The notes below the pieces were generated by a model, which worked only from the letters and a program-made list of their open reading frames with translations, had not been told where the DNA came from and searched no databases. Below are positions 1 to 5,246 of a DNA stretch of 5,642 bases, in pieces (positions within the stretch are counted from its first letter, which is position 1; every line of letters begins with the position of its first letter). Source of the DNA: Candidatus Bathyarchaeota archaeon (GTDB lineage Archaea > Thermoproteota > Bathyarchaeia > TCS64); the NCBI GenBank assembly GCA_030602935.1, contig JAUVYU010000061.1, positions 1 to 5,642 on the forward strand, given 5' to 3'. Position numbers and translations under genes: made by a program.

Positions 1-408
1 CACGACTTGGATGCTGGGGACGTTGTTCCCGAGGTCGTGGACCTCGAAGCCGTGGATCTTCAGCATCTGGCTAAGGAGGTTCTTCCCGATGTCGTGTATG
101 TCTCCGTAGACCGTCGCGATGACCACCGTCCCCTTCTTCTCGATCCTGTCGGCTGCGGGGAGGACGGAGATGAACCGGTTCAGGGAGTTGGTGATTATCT
201 CCTCGGCTATCAGGAGTTCCCCTAGGAAGTACTCCATGGACTCGAATTTTTCCCCGATGATCCTCGCGGCCTCGGTTATCCCCTTCCCGATGATCTCGTT
301 GATGTCGAAATCCATCGCTATCAGCTCCTCGGTGGTCTTTTCCGCAAGGTCTTCGTCGAGGGCCACGATGGCATCTCTTAACGTGATGATCGATTCATCG
401 ATCGACAT
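1..408 (-). CDS. Second corrinoid (B12-binding) methyltransferase-system protein, N-terminal part (3' end outside window)
   Basis: Translating the minus strand from ATG 408 gives 136 residues, open to the left edge, beginning MSIDESIITLRDAIVALDED. Residues 1 to about 85 form the helical cap domain, with EYFLGELLIAEEI matching the YFLPDMLISAD stretch of the first corrinoid protein. The cobalamin domain follows, with TVVIATVYGDIHDIGKN, in which His105 is the expected cobalt ligand, and then FEVHDLGNNVPSIQVV at the edge. About 75-100 residues, including the Ser/Thr and GGG loops, should lie beyond the window. The protein is clearly homologous to, but well diverged from, the product of 2440-3144, so it is an old paralogue that probably serves a different methyltransferase or substrate. 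The activator encoded just upstream could reactivate both. The start is the first ATG after the TAA at 412-414, only 3 bases away, and a TATA box at the leaderless distance supports it. Confidence 0.92.
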   Translation of the reverse strand, partial: MSIDESIITLRDAIVALDEDLAEKTTEELIAMDFDINEIIGKGITEAARIIGEKFESMEYFLGELLIAEEIITNSLNRFISVLPAADRIEKKGTVVIATVYGDIHDIGKNLLSQMLKIHGFEVHDLGNNVPSIQVV

Positions 409-510
409 GGATTAACGAGTCTGCTAGATTATTATAAAATCTCTCACGACGCGGGCCCAGCTCTGAAGGACCCAAATGCATACAAATTTTCCTGGGGGTG
501 CTGCACAGGA
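409..510. other. 102-base intergenic region between activator and second corrinoid gene
   Basis: This is the longest non-coding gap in the window. On the minus strand the activator frame passes from its TAG through 28 codons without family character to another TAG (424-426) and a TAA (412-414). The right half has no recognisable element apart from a short GC-rich palindrome at 453-473, and the left half holds the TATA-like box at 431-440. I see no RNA gene in it. Confidence 0.6.
431..440 (-). promoter_or_regulatory. Archaeal TATA box of the second corrinoid gene, leaderless arrangement
   Basis: The minus strand reads ATTTTATAAT, centred about 27 bases before the ATG at 408, preceded by the purine-rich GAGAGA where a B-recognition element would lie. 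The 20 bases before the ATG contain no Shine-Dalgarno match. An archaeal TATA box at this distance sets transcription start at or within a few bases of the ATG, so a leaderless message is predicted. The second corrinoid protein could then be expressed independently of the upstream operon. Confidence 0.6.
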
Positions 511-2424
511 CTAGATCTTCTGGCCGAATCTCCTGAGGAGCTCCACTGTCTCGGGATATTTCGAAAGGTCGGAGTGGGGGAAATAGAGGGAGGCGATGTA
601 CTCCTTCTGGAAATCCTTGTCCGCCGCGAGCTCGTAGTACTTGACCTTGGAGCTGATCTCCTCAGCGTACTCCCTCATCTCGGCGGACATCAGGGTCATC
701 CTGGCCCCCGTCCCCGCGAGGTTCCCTGCGAACTCGATGCGCTCCAGAGGTATCTCGGGGTACATCCCTATTATGCGGGCGTTCTCGGGGTCGATGTAGT
801 TGCCGAAGGCACCGGCGACCACGAGCTTGCTGAGGCTTTCATCGGTGACCTCCATCCTCTTCATCAGCAGATCGGCGCCGGTGTGGATGGCGCCCTTCGC
901 CTTCTGGAGCTCTCTGATGTCCCCGAGGGTGATCACGATGTCCGTGTCGATCCCAGTCTCCTTCTTCCAGGCGATCACGAACTCCCAGCCGTTGGGGCCC
1001 TTCCGGAGCCTGTCCGTCTCTTCGGTCATCTCAGTGACGAAGTTTCCTCGGGGCATGATGAGGCCCGTCTTGAGGAACTCCGCGGGGGCGTCCACGAGTC
1101 CCGAGCCGCAGATGCCGACGGGGGGCACGTCCCCGATGGTCTTGTAGTATACGTCGAATGTGTCGGGGTTGATGCTGATCCTCTCAATGGACCCGGTGGT
1201 GGCCCTCATCCCGAACTTGATCTCCATCCCCTCGAAGGCGGGCCCCGAGGCGCAGGAGTCCGCCATGACCAGGTCCTTGTTCCCGAGGTCGATCTCGGTG
1301 TTGGTGCCCACGTCGATGGCCATGATCATCTCGTCGGACTCCATCATCTTGGACGCCAGAATCACGGCGACGTTGTCGGCCCCCACGAAGCCCCCTATCA
1401 CGGGGAGATGGTGGGCGTTGGCTCCTGGATGAGCTTTAAGACCCAGGGTGGTGGCTTTGACGTCGACGCCCCTCCTGCCGGCGGGGGTGTAGGGGGAGAA
1501 TGCGATGTGTCGAGGCCAGACCCCAAGGAAGAGGAGCTGCATCACCGTGTTGCCGACGAAGTTGAGCTCGTAGATCTCCTCGGGCTTCACGTCTGCCTTC
1601 TCGCAGCACTCCTCGATGATCTCGTTGACCCCCGAGATAACAGCTCCCTGGAGCTCGTGGACGGCGTCCCATCCCCCCATCATGACGTGGGTGACCCGGG
1701 ACATGATGTCCTCCCCGAAGGGGATCTGAGGGTTCATCCGGGCGGCGACGCCCACGGCCGCCCCCGATCCGAGGTCTATCAGGAATCCGGCGATCTTGGT
1801 GGTCCCCACGTCCACAGCGAGGCCATAGCATCGCCCCGAGGTGTCCCCAGGTTCCAGAGCGATGATCTGATTCTTCCAGACCACTGCGGTGGCGCCCCAG
1901 TCAGCTTCACGGAGGGTGATGGGGAGGTTCTTGTATACTTCAAAGTCGATCCCTACGTCCGGGAGGCCGTGCTGCTCGGTTAAAGCTGCCAGAAGCCTGT
2001 CCTCGTCGGCTCTGGAGTCATGGAGCTGAGGCTTGGGCATAGTCACCCAGTACTTTCTCACGAGGGGGTTCGGTTCCACGGGGACGTCTAGGCCCTCCGT
2101 CTGGAGCCTTTGGCTGCCCTCCCTGCTCCTCAGGGGCACGTAAACCACCGTGGACTCCTCCAGGCGGGTCATGCATGCGAGCCTGATTCCGGCCTGAATC
2201 TCGTCCTCGGAGAGGTGCTTCAGCTCACTATCTGTATGATCAAGGCCCGCCCCGGCGTCGCCCATAATCCTGACCTTACACTTACCGCAGGTGCCTTTCC
2301 CCGCGCAGACGGTCGAGATAGCCACCCCGAGGGCCTGGGCTGCCTTCATCACGGTGATGCTCGGGAGGAATTTGGCTCGCTTGCCGTGGGGTTGGAATGT
2401 GACCTCGATCTCTGGGGGGTTCAG
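511..2424 (-). CDS. Corrinoid activation protein (RACo-like; [2Fe-2S] domain plus ASKHA ATPase domain), start uncertain
   Basis: This protein is of the RACo/DUF4445 type, which uses ATP hydrolysis and an N-terminal [2Fe-2S] cluster to reduce inactive Co(II) corrinoid proteins to Co(I). Methanogen RamA differs in carrying C-terminal 4Fe-4S clusters, and none is visible here. Counting from GTG 2352 as residue 1, the cluster ligands are Cys16, Cys22, Cys25 (C-X5-C-X2-C) and Cys60. A linker region follows, then ATPase-fold motifs: LAVDVGTTKIA (178-188), FVGNTV (265-270), AIDVGTNTEI (345-354), GICGSG (413-418) and VVAGAFGNYID (511-521). The start is a real problem. The ferredoxin fold begins upstream with EIEVTFQPHGKRAKFLP, yet between the TAG at 2440-2442 and 2352 this frame contains no ATG, GTG or TTG. 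The only near-start is CTG at 2424, 12 bases after GGAG, giving 637 residues; GTG 2352 would give 613 residues lacking the first strands. The gene ends in TAG at 511-513. Confidence 0.9.
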   Translation of the reverse strand: MNPPEIEVTFQPHGKRAKFLPSITVMKAAQALGVAISTVCAGKGTCGKCKVRIMGDAGAGLDHTDSELKHLSEDEIQAGIRLACMTRLEESTVVYVPLRSREGSQRLQTEGLDVPVEPNPLVRKYWVTMPKPQLHDSRADEDRLLAALTEQHGLPDVGIDFEVYKNLPITLREADWGATAVVWKNQIIALEPGDTSGRCYGLAVDVGTTKIAGFLIDLGSGAAVGVAARMNPQIPFGEDIMSRVTHVMMGGWDAVHELQGAVISGVNEIIEECCEKADVKPEEIYELNFVGNTVMQLLFLGVWPRHIAFSPYTPAGRRGVDVKATTLGLKAHPGANAHHLPVIGGFVGADNVAVILASKMMESDEMIMAIDVGTNTEIDLGNKDLVMADSCASGPAFEGMEIKFGMRATTGSIERISINPDTFDVYYKTIGDVPPVGICGSGLVDAPAEFLKTGLIMPRGNFVTEMTEETDRLRKGPNGWEFVIAWKKETGIDTDIVITLGDIRELQKAKGAIHTGADLLMKRMEVTDESLSKLVVAGAFGNYIDPENARIIGMYPEIPLERIEFAGNLAGTGARMTLMSAEMREYAEEISSKVKYYELAADKDFQKEYIASLYFPHSDLSKYPETVELLRRFGQKI

Positions 2425-2436
2425 GGCTTGTTCACG

Positions 2437-2442
2437 CTCCTA
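2437..2442 (-). other. Amber stop/GGAG junction between corrinoid protein and activator, same frame
   Basis: The minus strand reads TAGGAG. TAG ends the corrinoid gene and GGAG is the only visible Shine-Dalgarno-like element for the activator. The frame after TAG stays open through the complete activator gene. The other two frames close at once: GTG at 2435 reaches TGA after four codons, and the third frame meets TGA two codons after GGA. A start in another frame followed by a shift is therefore not available close by. Confidence 0.8.
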
Positions 2443-3144
2443 CTGGGATCCGTCCTCTTCCTTCATAGACTCGGCTGCGGCGATAATGGTGTCGATCAGT
2501 GTCTTGATCTTGCTGACGGCTTCGGTGGCGTCCTTTCCGTAGGCGTCGGAGCCTATCCTTTGCCTCCACTCCTCGCTCACGGAGCCGCCCCCGATGATGG
2601 TCCGGACCTTACCCTTCATGCCCTCCTTGTACAGGCTGTTCTCGACGTCCTGCATCGACATGAGGGTGGGGGTCATCAGCGTGGACATCGCGATCACCTG
2701 GGCCCCCTCGCTCTTCGCCTTCTCGATGAACTCAGGGGTGGGGACGTCCCTCCCCAGGTCTATGACCTCGTACCCCGAGGCGGTGAGCATCACTTTGACG
2801 ATGTTCTTACCGATGTCGTGTACGTCTCCCTCCACGACCCCGAGGATTATCTTCCCCTTGGACCTCGATGCATCCCTGGGGATGTGAGGCGTCAGTATGT
2901 TCAGCCCGGCGTACATAGCGTCGGCCGATATGAGCATATCGGGGAGGAAGTACTCCTTCCTCTCGTACTTGTCCCCCACGAGCTTCATGCCCTCGGCGAG
3001 ACCATGGATGATGGCGTCGTAGGGTGGCACTTCTTCGGCCAGCGCCTCGTTGGCCCCCTCCGCCGCGAGGTCCTCATCGCCGAGGTCGACTGCCTCTATC
3101 AGCTTCTTGAAGACTCTCTCCCTGGTGCTCTCGCTCATGAACAT
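2440..3144 (-). CDS. Corrinoid (B12-binding) protein of a methyltransferase system, MtaC/MtbC/MttC/MtoC type
   Basis: This 234-residue two-domain corrinoid protein shuttles methyl groups on cobalt between methyltransferases in the cytoplasm. Residues 1 to about 90 form the helical cap seen in methionine-synthase-like proteins (ERVFKKLIEAVDLGDEDLA, then YFLPDMLISADAM). Residues from about 98 onward form the Rossmann-like cobalamin domain. The lower-ligand motif EGDVHDIGKN has His109 as the expected cobalt ligand, followed by the conserved MSTLMT segment with Ser154 and the IIGGGSVS loop (183-190) that lines the nucleotide tail. The frame is open further upstream to 3282, but that part overlaps the end of the preceding gene and has no family similarity. 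The start is therefore ATG 3144, or ATG 3138 two codons later, just before SESTRERVF. The gene ends at an amber TAG (2440-2442), and the same frame runs on directly into the corrinoid activator. Probable partners are the UroD-family and MtrH-like proteins encoded upstream. Confidence 0.93.
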   Translation of the reverse strand: MFMSESTRERVFKKLIEAVDLGDEDLAAEGANEALAEEVPPYDAIIHGLAEGMKLVGDKYERKEYFLPDMLISADAMYAGLNILTPHIPRDASRSKGKIILGVVEGDVHDIGKNIVKVMLTASGYEVIDLGRDVPTPEFIEKAKSEGAQVIAMSTLMTPTLMSMQDVENSLYKEGMKGKVRTIIGGGSVSEEWRQRIGSDAYGKDATEAVSKIKTLIDTIIAAAESMKEEDGSQ

Positions 3145-3169
3145 CAAATCGTTTTTCGATGGAGATGGT

Positions 3170-3178
3170 AATATTATC
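3170..3178 (-). promoter_or_regulatory. Possible archaeal TATA box ahead of the first corrinoid gene
   Basis: In the 59-base gap before the corrinoid gene the minus strand has GATAATATT, centred about 30 bases before the ATG at 3144. A TATA box there would place transcription start within a few bases of that ATG. A second AT-rich patch, CATTTTATCC at 3187-3196, lies further upstream. No good Shine-Dalgarno site is seen, which fits a leaderless or near-leaderless message. The evidence is by spacing and composition only; the gene may equally be read from an upstream operon promoter. Confidence 0.33.
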
Positions 3179-3203
3179 TGTATCCCGGATAAAATGATTT
3201 GCT

Positions 3204-4235
3204 TCACGTCTTCACGTGTTTGACCACAGCATCGACGAAGGCCCTGATGTTGTCGGTCGGGGTCTCGAGCCAGAAGTCGCATCCGGGCGCCACCAAGTCC
3301 ATTCCATCCCTAATGGCGCTATCGACGGCTTCTCCGATCCTCTCGACGGGCTCAGCGTGAATCACATCATAAGCAGGTATGTTGCCGATAATGGGATACC
3401 CGGGCTGCTTGCCGTCGACTAGCCTCCTAGCGCCGTGGATGGGAGTTCTCTCGTCCACTGCGATCGCCGTTGCGCCGCAGTCCATCATCGACTCGAGGAT
3501 CGCCATGGTTGATCCGCATATGTTCAGCACCGTGGGCGTCTTTACACGTCTGGTTATCTCGCTGAGGTAGGGCTTTACGAACTCGTCGAAGTGGGTGGGG
3601 GAGATGATGTCCGTGGAGGCCCCCATCTCATGGAGGGTGATCACATCAGCCCCCGCCTCCTCGTAGAGGTTCGCGATCTCCACGTAGGTGTCGAGGGTAG
3701 CCCTGCAGAACTCATGGACGGTCTCGGGGGACCGCAAAAGCCACTTCAGGAAGGACATGCTGTCCACGAGGTAGCTGCTGATGCTCGTGAACGGCGGGGC
3801 CAAGTACGCGTTCACCGGGACGACTCCTTCGAACTCCTCCTTGAGAAGACGGATCGCCTCAACGACCACGGGGACCCTCCCAGCCTCCGAGACGTCCTCG
3901 GGGATCTCCAATTCGGATGGCTCAGTGATCTGAAACTCTCTTATCGAAGGCCATCTGACTGAGCCCTCGTGATAATCGATCACAGAACCGAACACTTCGG
4001 CTTCCACGGTCATGCAGAAGGGGACCGAGACGTTGTCGAGGCCGCAGAGCCTGTGGGCTGCGGAGCCGAGCTTCGCCATCTTCCCGGGGTCGTGGTGGAC
4101 GGCGGGCCAGTGGGCGTCGTAGGCTTCCATGAACCCTAGGGTGGCAACGCTGGTGGTGTTGACACATGGAGTCCTGTCGGCTTCCCCAGGCCTTCCATCC
4201 AGGACTGCCATGAACAGATCATACGACGAGGCCAT
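3204..4235 (-). CDS. UroD/MtaA-family cobamide methyltransferase with altered zinc motif
   Basis: This is a full-length member (343 residues) of the uroporphyrinogen-decarboxylase-fold family that contains MtaA/MtbA (methylcobamide:CoM methyltransferases) and the MtvB/MtoB-type demethylases. Family landmarks are VPFCMTVEAEVFG (71-83), NAYLAPPFT (142-150), HEMGAS near 202-207, KPYL (221-224), the metal-motif region VLNICGS (236-242), MMDCGATAIAVDE (250-262) and VAPGCDFWL (315-323). MtaA/MtbA enzymes bind zinc with His-X-Cys plus a distal Cys. Here Cys240 and Cys319 are present but the His position is Asn238 (codon AAC at 3522-3524), while the partial paralogue at 5239-5642 has His. The protein may therefore bind metal differently, use another ligand, or act on another substrate. 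Asn for His is a one-base change, so a read error is also possible. The ATG start has a GTGAT Shine-Dalgarno site. It follows the MtrH-like gene by 40 bases and precedes the corrinoid gene by 59. The family is sure, the methyl acceptor or donor is not. Confidence 0.9.
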   Translation of the reverse strand: MASSYDLFMAVLDGRPGEADRTPCVNTTSVATLGFMEAYDAHWPAVHHDPGKMAKLGSAAHRLCGLDNVSVPFCMTVEAEVFGSVIDYHEGSVRWPSIREFQITEPSELEIPEDVSEAGRVPVVVEAIRLLKEEFEGVVPVNAYLAPPFTSISSYLVDSMSFLKWLLRSPETVHEFCRATLDTYVEIANLYEEAGADVITLHEMGASTDIISPTHFDEFVKPYLSEITRRVKTPTVLNICGSTMAILESMMDCGATAIAVDERTPIHGARRLVDGKQPGYPIIGNIPAYDVIHAEPVERIGEAVDSAIRDGMDLVAPGCDFWLETPTDNIRAFVDAVVKHVKT

Positions 4236-4240
4236 TATGG

Positions 4241-4245
4241 ATCAC
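4241..4245 (-). promoter_or_regulatory. Shine-Dalgarno site for the complete UroD-family gene
   Basis: The minus strand reads GTGAT, complementary to the AUCAC at the 3' end of archaeal 16S rRNA, 5 bases before the ATG at 4235. This supports that ATG over the in-frame ATG eight codons further in. Confidence 0.5.
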
Positions 4246-4275
4246 ATTACCGTGCAATGGTTGTATGCGTATCGG

Positions 4276-5232
4276 TCAAGCTTCCCGGGCTTTCTCGATC
4301 TTCTCGACGAACTCCGGGACCAGCTTGTAGAGGGGGTGCTCGTCGGTCAGGGTCTCTCTATCCTGCTCGATCTGGGCGGTGGATGCGATCATGGCGTCGA
4401 CGGCGGCACACACCGGGAAGATCCAGGGAGCAGCCTCGATGACTCCGTAGAGGAGAAAGTTGGCTCCCAGGGCAAGGGGGACCACCTGGGGAGCCACGTA
4501 GTTGACCTTCGCTACGTCCGACCCCCAATCCTCGGGCTGTTTCCAGATCGCAGTGGCGTTCCCCGGAGCCCCCCCGGCGGGCAGCCCAAACGCCTCCTTC
4601 ACCCTGAGAATCGCCCTGGCCCCCATGCCGATGCTGGGGATATATGTGAAGATTGTGGTGTCCACCAGGGGCTTGGTAATGCCGGCCCTCTCGGAGACCT
4701 CGATGAGCCCCTGCTTCTCATCGGTTCCCCTCAGGAGAGAGAGCACGCCCTCGGTGGTCCTGTCCTTGACGTTGTAGGCGAGGAGTATCGCGGCCTCTAT
4801 CCCCGAGTCCCTGATGGCGTCGACCTCGGCCTCGTTGGGGGAGTAGATGCTGTTGTAGACTATCCTGTCGGTGAGTCCTATCTCCGTGACGTACTCCAGG
4901 GCCTCCAGGCGGACCTTGGGGTAGGCATCTAAGAGGATGGGGACCTCGGTGGCCTCGGAGACGAAATCGATGTAGCTCCTGGCAGCCTCGATGGATGTGC
5001 AGACCACGTCCAGCATGCAGGGGTTCCCGGTGAGATCGGAGAGCTCGTCCTGCTTCGCTATGAGCTCCTCCGCCCGGTCCCTGTCGAAGATCCCCTTCTT
5101 GGGATCCTCCTCGATCTTGTGGCCCTGGTAGAAGATGGATCCGATGAGGGTTGCCGGGAGCTCCCCCGGCTGTCCTCCGATCCTTTTTCCCCCGATCTCG
5201 TAGATCTTCTGGGGTGTCTCAAACTTGAACAC
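4276..5232 (-). CDS. MtrH-family methyltransferase (methylcobamide:tetrahydropterin type), stand-alone
   Basis: This 318-residue protein is about full length for MtrH, the soluble subunit that moves a methyl group between tetrahydromethanopterin and the corrinoid of the Mtr complex. Recognisable family features are the start FKFETPQKIYEIGGKRIGG, GGQPGE (19-24), GSIFYQGHKI (31-40), the segment KKGIFDRDRAEELI (45-58), a conserved YNSI at about 116-119, and the glycine-rich GLPAGGAPGNA (206-216). The hydrophobic stretch near residues 240-280 belongs to the soluble fold and is not a clear membrane anchor. No MtrA-G genes are adjacent. Such isolated MtrH homologues sit with corrinoid proteins in methyl-group entry systems (MtvA/MtoA-like roles), delivering methyl from a methylated corrinoid protein to tetrahydromethanopterin or tetrahydrofolate. 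That role is inferred here from the neighbours. The start is GTG, supported by a strong Shine-Dalgarno site. It lies 6 bases after the upstream gene and 40 bases before the next. Confidence 0.9.
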   Translation of the reverse strand: MFKFETPQKIYEIGGKRIGGQPGELPATLIGSIFYQGHKIEEDPKKGIFDRDRAEELIAKQDELSDLTGNPCMLDVVCTSIEAARSYIDFVSEATEVPILLDAYPKVRLEALEYVTEIGLTDRIVYNSIYSPNEAEVDAIRDSGIEAAILLAYNVKDRTTEGVLSLLRGTDEKQGLIEVSERAGITKPLVDTTIFTYIPSIGMGARAILRVKEAFGLPAGGAPGNATAIWKQPEDWGSDVAKVNYVAPQVVPLALGANFLLYGVIEAAPWIFPVCAAVDAMIASTAQIEQDRETLTDEHPLYKLVPEFVEKIEKAREA

Positions 5233-5238
5233 TGCCAG

Positions 5239-5246
5239 TCATCTCC
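5239..5246 (-). promoter_or_regulatory. Shine-Dalgarno site for the MtrH-like gene, inside the upstream gene's end
   Basis: The minus strand reads GGAGATGA, one mismatch from the archaeal consensus GGAGGTGA. It overlaps the last codons and the TGA of the upstream UroD-family gene and ends 6 bases before the GTG start at 5232. It supports that GTG as the true start and suggests translational coupling of the two genes. Confidence 0.7.

Noticed and set aside
119..415. Plus-strand frames at the left edge (7-225 and 119-415)
   Set aside because: The minus strand of the same interval encodes a clear corrinoid protein with GDIHDIGKN, so these are antisense shadows.
453..473. Short GC-rich hairpin (GGGTCC / GGGCCC on the minus strand, 9-base loop) after the activator gene, considered as a terminator
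   Set aside because: The stem is only six pairs including one G-U, and no T-run follows directly. The next T-rich stretch is the TATA-like box of the following gene.
574..1983. A 469-codon open frame on the plus strand, opposite the activator gene
   Set aside because: Its product is rich in Gly, His, Asp, Val and Pro with no recognisable domain. It lies wholly antisense to a strongly conserved ATPase-fold gene and is explained by GC-rich codon use on the other strand.
2413..2418. Six-C run just inside the activator's N-terminal coding region, considered as a frameshift site or sequencing slip
   Set aside because: Neither alternative frame upstream of the run offers a usable start, because both hit TGA within a few codons. 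A slip there would not repair the missing start codon.
2110..3171. A 353-codon plus-strand frame spanning the activator/corrinoid junction
   Set aside because: It is antisense to two well-recognised genes, with no family features and no ribosome-binding support.
3145..3282. Upstream extension of the first corrinoid gene to a start at 3282
   Set aside because: The extra 46 residues overlap the end of the UroD-family gene in another frame and have no similarity to the family. The domain begins right after ATG 3144/3138.
4129..4932. A 267-codon plus-strand frame opposite the MtrH-like gene
   Set aside because: It is a shadow of the MtrH-like gene, low in complexity and without domain character.
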